Part shown: piece by piece, positions 49,001 to 61,000 of the stretch
How the letters are laid out: each line of letters opens with the position of its first letter
How positions within the stretch are numbered: the first letter of the stretch is position 1
From: Rhinopomastus cyanomelas
Taxonomy: Eukaryota > Chordata > Aves > Bucerotiformes > Rhinopomastidae
DNA: 64,000 bases
Assembly (NCBI GenBank): GCA_013400115.1
Contig: VXBP01002343.1
Span: forward strand, 1-64,000
Direction of reading: 5' to 3'
Notes under the pieces: model-generated
Told to the model about the DNA's origin: nothing
What the model saw: the letters and a program-made list of their open reading frames with translations, nothing else
Databases searched by the model: none
Translations under genes and position numbers: made by a program

Positions 49001-52000
49001 GTGGGTGCAAGCTGCAACACAGAAGGTTTCACATAACAGCAGAAGGAACTTCTTTACAGTGAGGGTGACAGAGCACTGGAACAGGCTGCTCAGGGGGGTT
49101 GTGGAGGCTCCTTCTCTGGAGGTGTTTAAAACCTGCTAGGTGATCCTGCTGTTGCAGGGGGATTGGACTAGATGATCTTTCGAGGTCCCTTCCAATCCCT
49201 AATGATTCTATGTTTCTATGATTCCGTGACTTGTGACAGCCTGGTGTTACAGAAACAGTTTGTAGCTCTGTGCTGCAGTGTCAGAAAGCAGCAAACGAGC
49301 CCAGGCTGCTTCTAGTGGTTTTGTCTGCAGGTGCTTTTGTGGATTAGTTTTGCTCATGGGAGCTGTTTTGCAGATCAACAATGCAGGATGCATGGTGAAT
49401 AGCCGAGAATTAACCGAGGATGGACTTGAAAAAAACTTTGCAACAAACACTTTGGGTGAGTGTTGAAGAACTTTAGTACTTGTTTTGCTTACAGAAGTGT
49501 GTTTTTACAGCTGGGTTTGACTTATGTATTTCTGTTAGAGAGAGATCATACCATTGCTGTGCCAGGGGAGCAGCAGGAAAGGAAAAGAAGAAATATTCCA
49601 GCTTGTTTACAGTGTTGGTTTTTAATGTCTTAATTTTTCAGTTGTTCTCATATCAGTGCCTCTATTTATCACAGCAGTGGTGGATAAATGCAAATAAAAT
49701 TTACTTAAACAGATTGTGGAATTTGCTAGGAAACTGTGTTCAGAGCAGTGCTTCTAGTGATACTCTCTTTGTAGTAATTGTGCTCCTGTGGCTTGGATAG
49801 AGCTTGGAGCACATTCAGGTATTCAGAAAGACATTGAACAGATATTCAGAAAGACATTGAAGTGTTTCTGTAGGCTTGAGCACCCCTGTTTGATGTGACA
49901 GAAGTGCTGTTGCAGGAAGACTGTGTCTTGTAGAACCCCAGACACTTTCAAACAGATGCAACGTATAGTGAAGTGACCAGTCCTGGGTAAATCTTAGGCG
50001 CTTAACATGTAAGGGGTGCATCCTATTAGCTGTCTGGTACAGGTATAAGGGACAAATTAAGGGAAGCAATTAATGGGGAAAAGGGAAGATGTGGACAAGC
50101 ATGAAAGACAGTGAGTGAAATGGAAAGTTCCACCATAAAAGCTATGGGAAGGATGTGAGCAGCCAGTCAGTGAAGGGAAGAGCTGTCTGCTTCCTCTTCT
50201 ATCTGCAGGGCTGAAAGCTGCATCTTCAGCAAAGACAGATGTGCTGCTGCCGTCAGCCTACAGTCCTGAAAGTCTTTATTCCTCTACGTCCACGCAGGGA
50301 AAGTGGCTTTCTCAAGAGACTGTCTTTAATATTAACAGAGATGTCACATTAAGGAGGATCTGTGATGCTTTGCTCTTATGTTTTCTTCCCATTTATCAGC
50401 AAGGAAGCAGGAAGCCTAGACTAAAAAGACTGGGCGCTCTCAGAACTCATGTAGTCTGGAAAACATTTGAGGGGAGAGGGGTTTCTTGGCCTTTTCCCTG
50501 AGTTGCTTCCTCAACAGTAATTTACTTTTAAAAAGTAGTGTTTTAGCTACAGATGTCTCATGGTTTCCTGATATCATGCACACAGCTCTTTTTTTCACCC
50601 CCCCGTGAGTCTGACTATGTTAAATGTGCAATTAATTCAAGTATAAAGGCACAGATTAATTTTCTTCAACTTAATCTTCTGCTAACATTCTTCTGTTCCA
50701 CATGGTCAAAATTCCAAATTAATTTTATTTTGCCACCAAATTTCCCCTGGCTGCAGAAATGCAAGGACTTCTCCCTTGGGAAATTCACCTTCGATTGCTT
50801 TAACCTCCTCGTGGTCTTTCAAACCACAACCCAACAGTGTGCAAGGGCGAAGCACTTCCAGAGAGCAGCAGAGTGAAACCAATTCAGCAGTTTGAACATG
50901 AAAGAGTGTTTTGGTTTAGTTTTAAACGCTGAAGAAATTAATTGCTGAGGAGCTATACCAGGGCATCACTTGAATCGGATTTTATCGCACAAGCAGAAGC
51001 AGCAAGTTCTGCTTCCCCAACTTGAAGTCAGCCTCACTGGAGAGAACCAGCTGCACAGGGGAAGCTGAACTACAGTTGCAGTGGACTAGCGAAATGCCTG
51101 TATTGTCTTTTATGAAGGTTACATATGGATCTGTGTCATTTATTTGCACGTCAGTGGCTGCAGGACTGCGTGAGGAGGTTACAAGGAGGCGATGACACAT
51201 TTGAGCAGAATAGGTTAAACACGTAAGTCATCCTTCGCCGTCCAGCTTCTGCAGAGTTCAGACAAGGACTGGGTCGTGTGCTCAGACTAGCTGGTTCTCC
51301 CTAGGCAGCAATAAGGATTGTGTTTTTGAAGCTGTTAGAATGAAGTGGAACTTAGTTAAGCTGGGAAGAGGCTGTCTGTGCAAGAGAAAGCTTCTGTGCT
51401 TGTAGGTCAGATCAGTGCTATCAACAGTGCAGGTGTCTTTCTTCAGAGTCAGAGATGGGTGATAAATCATATCTGCTGGAGTCCTCGTAAGAGAAAGCTG
51501 CATGGAGAAGTGTCTGTTGGAGTAGATGCTGTATGAAGTCATTTCCCAAAGTGCTAGGTACCTTGGGTGTCCTTTACTGTGGAGAAGGAATTTCTGTATT
51601 AGTAACTCTCTGTGGTTTTATGGTGCCAGAGAAAAACATTATTAAACATTAAACCAGACATGGCTGCTGTACAGGTTGACTGTCATCTAGAATGCAGTCT
51701 GAGAGAACAAACTACAGTGCCCTATCTTGTCTCTTTCTCTACAGAAGCTAAAGCCTCAAGGGTAACTGAAAGTTTTCCCTATGGAAAAAGGTGTGGGGCT
51801 GTATATAGGTCTGGGCCCTAGAACCTAACCCTTCACAGGGGGCTACCAGTGGGTGATAAGCTGGACAAGGGCCATCAATGTGCAATTGCTGCCCAAAAGG
51901 CCAACCACCAAAAGAGGTGTGGCCAGCAGAACAAGAGAGATGATTGTGCCCTGGTGAGACCTCACCTAGAGTACTCAGTTCTGGAGCCCCCGGCACAAGA

Positions 52001-55000
52001 AGCAGAAGGATCTGTTGGAGCATGTCCAGAGGAGTGCCACGAAAGTGACCGGAGGGCTGGAGCACCTCTCTTAGGAGGACAGGCTGAGAGAGTTGGGATT
52101 GTCCAGCCTGAAGAGACGGCTCCATGGGGACCTTATGGTCACCTTCCAAACCCTGAAAGGGGCCTGTTAAAAGGCTGGGAAAGAACTGTTTTCAAGGGCA
52201 TGGAATGGCAGGACGAGGGCTAATGGTTTTAAGCTGGAAAAGGGTAGATGTAGGCTGGATATTAGGAGGAAGTTCTTCAGTATGAGGGTGGTGGATCACT
52301 GAAACACGTTGCCTGGAGAGGTGGTTGAGGCCTCATCCTTAAAGACATTCAAGATCAGGCTTGATGGGGCTCTGAGCAATCTGTTCCAGTTAGAGATGTC
52401 CCTGCTTGTTGTTGGGAGTTTTCGATGTCCCAAAGATTTTATATGATTCCATGACATGGGCCTCTGTTTTGAAAAATCTGCAGTTGTCCACTTCATCAGC
52501 AGCATGGAAACAATAACACGTGGCTACCTGATTTCTGCAGAAATAAAATAGGATAATATTCAGTTTTTCACTTGCAGGATGTTCCCTCCATCTAACATTC
52601 ACTTTGCTTGTACCCTGGCTCTGATCTAGTGGAGTGTGTAGGCTGCTCAGTTCTAGCTGATCATCTGACTTGTGAAACATACTTTATATCCTGAAAATAA
52701 ATGCATGAGTCCTCTGGTAGACAAGATAAATATGTACAAAAATAATGTATTGCAGCCCTTAGGGCCAACTGTATCCTGGGCTGCATCAACAGAAGCATGG
52801 CCAGCCTGTTGAGGGTGAGACCCCACCTGGAGAACTGTGTCCAGCTCTGGAGTCCTCAGCACAGGAAAGACATGGGCCTGTTGGGGTGGGTCCAGACAAG
52901 TGCCACAAAAATTAGCAGAGGGCTGGAGCACATCTTGGAGGAGAGGCTGAAGAAGTTGGGGTTGTTGAGGCTGGAGAAGGGAAGGCTCTGGGGGAGACCT
53001 TACTGGAGCCTTTCAGTTCTTAAAGGCAGCCCATAGAAATCATAGAATCATTAGGGATTGGAAGGGATCTCGAAAGATCATCCAGTCCAATCCCCCTGCA
53101 ACAGCAGGACCACCTAGACCAAGTCACACAGGAACACGTCCAGGTGGGTAAGAAGGGCACAGCCTATTTAACAAGGCAACAGGACAAAGGGTAATGGTTT
53201 TAAACTAAAAGAGGGGACATTTAGCCTAGATATAAGGAAGACATTTTTACAGTGAGGGTGACAAAACACTGGAACAAGTTGCCCAAAGAGGTGGTAGAAG
53301 CCCCATCCCTGGAAACACTCAAGGTCAGGTGGGTCAGGGCTCTGAGCAGCCTGATCTAATTGAAGATGTTCACACTCCCTGCAGGGAGATTGGGCTAGAT
53401 AATCTTTAAGGGTCCCTTCCAATCCAAACCATTCTATGATAAAGTTATTGCAGTGTTTTTACTTTATAAGTTGCCCTGCACCCTTAAGATGGGGCCAAAC
53501 ACTAACATCTTGTGGCTTGTTCTGGTTCTGTTGCTGCTGCCACATGAAATATTTGACATTTTCCTGCTACATCCCCAAGAATGGTTCAGCTCTGCCTGCT
53601 GGCACTTGGTGAAGGTGCTGGGTGAAGGTGTACAGAGCAGAGCAGCCGTGGAGCAGTTTGGTTGGAATGTGGGATCACTAACCTGGCCTGGGTCTGAAAT
53701 GGCACCTCGCTGGTTAACTGGTACCATCAGTGTGAAACAGAATGGCTGGCTCGAGGCAATGTGGGCTGATTCCTGGAGGGCTGTTGGTCCTGATGGGCAG
53801 ATTTTATTTGTGCATCTTTCAGTTCATGTGGTGTTGCCCTTGTGCTTCCTCCTGTGGGTTTGTGTTTGTACACAGGGTTGTATGTAGGAGCTGGACAGTG
53901 ACAAGCAATCAAGGAAGAATTGGTACAAGCTAGAACACAGCAAATTCCACCTCAACGTGTGGAGAAACTTATTTGCTGTGGGGGTGATGGAGCACTGAAA
54001 CAGGCTGCCCAGAGAGGCTGTGGAATCTCCTTCTCTGGAGATGTTAAAAACCCTCCTGGAAAGATTCCTTTGTGACCTGCCCTAGGTGATCCAGCTTTTG
54101 ATGGTTGGACTAGATGATCTATAGAGATCCCTTCCAACCCCTAACTTTCTATGATTCTATTATTTCTTCTGATGCGATACGCATGCTTCTGAGTCTTTTT
54201 TTCAGATTTTACTTGTTTTTAGTAGAACTCCAAACAAAGACTGTTCAAACCAGCAGCATTCAGTCATTTTTGGAAAAGAGGTCTGTCAGCAATTGGTAGA
54301 CACGTAACTGAAGCAGCCCTTGCTCCTGTTTCACAGCCTGCCTCACTTTACTTTGCCTCAGCACATCTCGTGGCTTGACATGGAACAATGGCACATATGG
54401 AAGGTTTTTATTGCTGTTACCAGCCAGGGGGATGCTGAAACACACTGAGAGATAAATAAGTGATGCTCCCTGCATGCATCTTTTCTCCACTCTCATGTGC
54501 TCTCATGTTTTAGTAATACAGCCATGTACATTTACTCTCTGTTCAAAGAGGGGTAGGGTCAGAGGAAGTAAGGTGCTTGTCTACCACAGTAGCATTGCAG
54601 CCCACCTGTGGCAAATTGCCTAAGCTGTGTGGCCATCGGTCAGTCTGTTTCCTACACGTAAACCCTGTCTCACTGGTGCTTCACACAAGCCAGCACTGTC
54701 CAGTGGACTGTGTTCTTGAGTACTGAGAAGCCAGGGAGCTTGGATCCCAGCTGGTCAGTCTGCCACAAGGTCAATACCTGCTCTTTGGCAAGACCGCCTT
54801 ACCTGTGAAAAACAGAGGATGATACCAGTTCTCTTCCTAAAGAGCTGACAAGGTTCAACTAGCTACGCTGCGAAGCCTCGGTTCCCAGGACCTTACTGAG
54901 CTGAGCTTTGTAATTCAAGTGAAACGTAAACCTTAGTCTTGTCTTTCATGCTCATTAGCTCTTCCCACACGCGCTCAGTTATTGCTAGTGTGGTGGAACT

Positions 55001-58000
55001 GGTCCTCAGAGACAGCACACTGAAGTCTTCATTCCTGATCTTGTCCTCAGGAAACAGACTCAGGGATGTCTCTTACTGGAAGCTGCATAATTTGAAGGCT
55101 TGGAAAGACAACCAGCTCAGTTTGATTTTGGTTTTGCGGACTATCGTGTTGTTGGCTTTTTTCCTTTAGGACTAGGATATAAGAAAAAACAATGTAAATG
55201 ATTTTTCCCAGAAGAATGAGCCATTGGAGTCTGTGCAGTATAAGAGGCTGGGTTTTTTTGTTCCCATTTCTTTCACAGCTGAAGTAACACTGTTCCTGAT
55301 CATCCTGCAAAGCTCAGGCAAATGGAAAACTACACAGAGTGTGGTGCTGGCTGCCTGCCCTGATCCCAGTGTTAGCAGATTAAAAACTTCACCAACAATT
55401 TACCACTAATTGCCAGACAGAATGTCAAGCAAAACCTATTCTAGAACGCTCCAAGACACTTGGGTCTGTGCTAATTGCACCATCAATTCATTTCAAGTTA
55501 CAAACAGGTAGTGGTTTTGCAATATTGCCTGTGCTGGAGCTATAATATTGTTGTGTAAGTGGACCTTAAATTGCAGCTTTTGGGGTCACTTTAAATCCGT
55601 ACAGTGGATAGCACAGGAACACATCCACCTACTATTATGTGTGGTGTCCTGTTGATTTCCAAGTCTGAAGTATGAATCCTAAGGAATCTCCCAGGTTTTA
55701 GCAGGCTAAGGCTGAGTTGTGACACCAGCATTTGGCAATCTGCATCTGCACTGTTTGCTAATGTTTTCTGTTGGAATCACAGGATGTATTGAGTTGGAAA
55801 GGACCTCTAAAGGCCATCTAGTCCAAACCCCCACAATAAGCAGGGGTGGGCTTGTTAGGGCTGTGTTTTGTGTTCTAGTACAGAAAGATCTGTAGCCTTC
55901 TGTGAGTTAAAAAACAGTATCAGATACGCTGTAGACTTACATCCCTTGTGTTGTCATGGCTTTCACTTTGGTTATGAGATGATGAGATCTAACTGCTGCA
56001 AGAACATGTAAGGCTGCCTTCCTGCAAGACCTAGCAGTAGTGTTTTCAGTAGAATCAGAGAATCACTTAGATTGGAAAAAACCTTTAAGATCATCAAGTC
56101 CAACTGTAGACCTAACTGTACCAAACCCTCTGCTAAGCCATGTCCCTAAGCCCCATATCTATGCAACTTTTAAACACATCCAGGGGTGGTGATTCAGCCA
56201 CCTCCCTGGGCAGCCTGTTCCAAAGCCTGATGACCCTTTCAATGAAGATTTTTTTAACATCTAACCTAAACTTTCCCTGAAGCCATTTCTTCTTGTCCTA
56301 TTGCTTCTTACTTGTGTGAAGAGACCAACCCCCACCCCTCTACAACTGTCCTTTCAAGTAGCTGGAGACAGTGATAATAGAGTCCCCTCAGCTTCTACTT
56401 CAGGTCATGTAAAAGTAGCCTAATTGTATTCAGGAGTTTATGAGGCAGACAGGCTGATTTTTTTTGGGGGGGAGGGGGTTGTTGTGCTGTTTTTAAACAA
56501 CTTGGTTTAAGAACTGAATGTTTATCTCCATAACGACTCCTCATTTTCTACAGTTGCTTCGTTAGATTCTGCCTGTGATTGTGAAACCACTGAATTACTG
56601 CTCATGCAGGTTGACAGAGGAGTTCACTGTGTGGAGTTAAAAATGGGAGTCGTTAATTAGGGCACTGTATCAGACTACTCAACCAAATTGAGATCATCTC
56701 AGAGCAATTACCAAGCAGGCTGCAAGGGAATGTCTGATCTTTTTTTTAATTATTATTATTTTGAGCAAATAAACAAGGAACTTAAACAGTAACGTGATCA
56801 GCACTTGAGATGGGGTGTGCATGAGCAAAGGTGTGTCCTCATTAGGTGCCAGGCTTGTTGTTTTTATGGGAATTACCATCTCTGATCCACAGACTGATGA
56901 CCCTACTGTCCAATTTATCATGCATCTGGGCAAGAACAACCCCAGGTACCAGTATAGGTTGGGGACTGACCTGTTGGAGAGAGAGGGAGGTGGTTGGGGC
57001 CCCACCCCTGGAGGTGTTTAAGGCCTGGCTGGATGAGGCTCTGGCCAGCCTGGTCTAGGGTGGAATGTCCCTGCCCATGGTGGGGGGGTTGGAACTGGAT
57101 GATCCTGTGGTCCCTTCTAACCCTGACTGACTGTATGACTTGGTCTGGGTGATCCTGCAGTGGCAGGGGGATTGGACTGGATGATCTTTCAAGGTCTCTT
57201 CCAATCCCTATGATCACCTCTCTCTCCATGGCCTTTTGTGTTTCCCACTGATTTTTTTAAAACAATTTACAAAAATTTACAAAAATAAGTGAGACCTCAA
57301 AAAATCAGAACAGGTTGAACACAGCGATCATTAGGCCTTAATCATATTTGAAAAGCTTTACTATTTTTAACTAAGCTCTGTGGGAGGAGGTTTCTCATTT
57401 AAAAGACAAAAATAATGTCCTAGTCAAGGAAACGTGCTGGAGCACTGAGGTGTTTGTTTTGGAAAGGCAGGTGTCCAGCACAGTGACACCAACAACCGGT
57501 CGTGAGCGGAGGTGTATGCGATTTGCTGGTTGTCTTGATTTCCTTAAGAGGAGGGGAGAAGGGAATGTTGCTTTTCCCACTAAACCAGACTTGTTTTTTC
57601 TTGCAAAGTCTTAATCTTCTACTAAAATTAAGAAAATGCTTCTTTTTTGTTTTTGTACTCTTAACACAACTCGTGTTTTTATAGGGCCTGTGGCAGGCAA
57701 CACGTTTGCTTGCGGTTCCCCTTTTACTTGGAGATTCATTTTTGTGTGCCAGCGTGCTGCAGGACAACTGTGCTTGGCTAGGTATGTGCCATGAGGTACA
57801 CGGCTGCGTCTGAGCCCTGCACTGGTTGCACTTGGCATTCTTCCTGTAGTTTAAAGGTATCTACCAAACTTTGTGTCAGCTTTCATGTAAACAAACCCAT
57901 GGAGTTTTCAAAGTGCCCTCAAATTGCACCTGGGGAGGTTCAGATTAGACATTAGAGGAGACTTCTTGATTGAGAGGGTCATCAGGCTTTGGAACAGGTG

Positions 58001-61000
58001 GCCCAGAGAGGTGGTTGAATCACCATCCCTAGGTGTGTTCAAAAGTTGTGTAGATACACAACTTGGGGACATGGTTTAGCTCTGGGGATGGTAGAGTTAG
58101 GCTAATGGTTGGACTTGATCATCTTAAATGTCTTTTCCAACATCAATGATTCTATGATTTGATGATGATGAAGTATTCAAACAAGAAATATACCTTATTA
58201 GTAATAAATATCCATTGTGCTGTTATTGTACTGAATTTCTTGTTCAAGCAGTTTAGCTTGGCAGAACATAGGAGGTTCCACATAAATGTGAGAAGGAACT
58301 CCTCCCAGTGAGGGTGACCGAGCACTGGAATGGGCTGCCCAGTGTGGGCTGTGGAGTCTCCTTCTCTGGAGGCATTTAAAACCTGCCTGGATGTGTTCCT
58401 GTGCAGCTTGGTCTAGGTGATCCTGCTGTGGCAGGGGGATTGGACTGGACGATCTTTCAAGGTCCCTTCCAATCCCTGATGTTCTGTGATTCTGTGAGAC
58501 CATCCCATACAAATAAGAGTGTAGAATATCCAAGGATATTTGTCAGAACACTAAGGAGTGTGAGTTCAAACACTTAAACCAGCCACTATACTTGGTGAAA
58601 TGCTTAGTAGCTGGAATAATGATGAGTTCCAGCCTGAATGCTGGACGCATCTGTGTGTGTTTTGAGGTGCTGGTGCTCACCACGGGAAGCCGGGATCAAA
58701 TCTGATCTTTCTGCACTCTGTCTCAAAGAGGATGAGCAAGTGGTTTTGTGGGGCAAAAGGACAGACTGCTCTGGCTCTGTGGGATTTACTGTGTTCTTAA
58801 TAAACTTGAGAAAGAGAGTTGCTGTTTGCTTTGCAGTTTGCAGCTTTAAATAAGCACATAAACTTCAGACAAGCTGTAGTTGCTATAAACAGGATTTTTG
58901 GCACTGAGCATTTCTCTCTTCCAGCTGGAAAACAAACCAAACCTTGGTTGTTAATGAGGCAATGTTAATGCATTCATCTTTGCATCCCTTCAGAATTAAC
59001 AAGTCAACATGAAACCCTTTAAAAGTGTAAATGAATCTGCAGGACAGTAAAGCCCAGCGTCGTCATAGCTGGTGCATTGCAGCTCTGCCTGTAGGAGATG
59101 CAGCTGCTTTAGCCAAGACATGATGTGGCTTTGCATTTGAAGAATCCCTAGCAAATCAAAATTTAATCCGAGCTCTCGGCTCGTCCCGAAGTGAATTTTT
59201 TATGGTTTTCTCTTTAGCACCGCGGCAGTGTCCCACGACGATTGGCACTAGTCTCTGTACTAACGATGTCATCGCTCAGGCTCCCCGCCACTACCAGGGG
59301 AGATGTACGGGCTCTCGTTACTCACTGCCAACTGCCTCTGCTCGCAGTTGCTGCTGGAGACCGGCTGCGTTTACTCAGCTGCTGTGCTCTCGCTTTGTTT
59401 GACTTGCCAGGGTTTGAGGCATTTTGTGTTCGTGTGGATGCCCCTCTGATTACAGACAGAAAATGAAGGCTGCTGTGGCTCACGGGGCAGCTGAACGGCT
59501 TGTTCACCAAGCATGTCACACGCTGGCTTTTGGTAGCGTGCTTGTGAACATGCTGTACTTTAACGGGGTGGTGTCTGTCTGTGTGGAGGAGCAGTCCAAA
59601 AGGCACACGCTGGACTCTTCAAGACTAGTGAACAACGTGGCCTTGGTAGCTCATGGCAAGAAACGCGCTTATCGCTGACATAAAGCTGTTGACCTAGAGC
59701 CGTTTGTGTAGAGATGAGAGGAGAGCACTAGGTGCAGAAACTCTCGGGACTAGATTCATTTTGAAGGAAACAGGTTTGTTTGAATTTAATTTTAAAGGCA
59801 AAAAAATTTTAAATCTCTGAAGAGATTAAAAAACCCCAGAAGTCCCTCGTTGCGCTTGAGCGGGTGAGACATCGCTAGGTGTGTCTGGATCAAGTACACC
59901 ACCAGTTGCACAGTGTTTTGAATAACAAACTTTGCTGGTCATGGTAACAGCTGTAATGGAACAGATTTGTGTGGGGTGTACGGATCTACGCTAAGTGAAC
60001 GTGGTTAAAGCAAAGAAGGACTTTTGGTTCCCCCAGGTCATCTTAGCTCAGCCTTGGGTATGCAACAATAATGTAGAGCATGGGACTCTGAACTCCTGGG
60101 GTCATGGGTTTGAGCCCCATGTAGGACATCTGGAGACAGTACTGAAGGCTCACCCTGCTCCAGCAGGGGAGGTTGGACTTAGATGATCTTTCGAGGTCCC
60201 TTCCAACCTCTGACATTCTGTGATTCCCTCTCCCCTGAGGATTCCTTATCTTCTGTAACAGTCATGCTGGGGATTTATGAGGTGGCTTTTCTGTGCCACA
60301 CAAATCAGAAGTGTCAGCATGCTCTGAGGGATTTCACAGTGGGAAGGTAATGGGGACAAAGTTGAGGAGCAACGGGTGCAAGCTGGAGCAGAGGAGGTTC
60401 CACAGGAACATACAGAAAAACAAGAAACTTTCTTACAGTGAGGGTGACAGAGCGCTGAACAGGCTGCCCAGAGAGGTTGTGGAGTCTCCCTGTCTAGAGA
60501 CATTCAAAACCCTCCTGGACGTGCTTCTGTGTGACCTACTCGAGGTGATCCTGCTCTGGCAGGGGGGTTGATCTGTTGAGGTCCCTTCCAACCCCCAACT
60601 TTCTGTAATTCTGTGACGACAAAAAATGGACAAGTCTTACGTGCATGTACAAGGGGCTAAGAAACACAAGTGTGAGGCAGCTTCCTTCTCTTGTTCGTGA
60701 CCCAGCGCAGATACAGGCACATCCATTTCAAATGGAGGGGAAATGCATTCTCTGTTTTGCCAGCTGACCCCAGCACACACCCAAGGAAATCCAAACCTGA
60801 GCCATTTTGCCCTCAGACTCATGGCTGAATGCAGTGATTCTGAGCTGCGTTGCTGTGTTGCAGGTGAAGCAGGAAACAAACAGTTAAATGTAGATCAAGT
60901 ATCAGAAATAAAGAGGCTTTGAGTTCCAGCTTGTTATAGAGGCTGGGGAGAGAGGAAAGCTTTTCTAAAGAGAAAGGTTAATGTTGGTGCATCTCTGTCT

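Noticed and set aside
53453..53887. 144-residue ORF between CR1 fragments in DHRS12 intron 5
   Set aside because: No domain, no exon signals in phase with DHRS12, and overlapping minus-strand ORFs; likely chance.
59202..59678. Overlapping ORFs in the CpG-rich intronic patch as a new gene
   Set aside because: Sequences match no family I know and have no clear splice partners; kept only as a CpG-rich observation.
60037..60128. Functional tRNA-Lys gene
   Set aside because: The D-loop is expanded, the anticodon loop is altered with an extra base, and the acceptor stem does not pair; it fits a SINE head or pseudogene.
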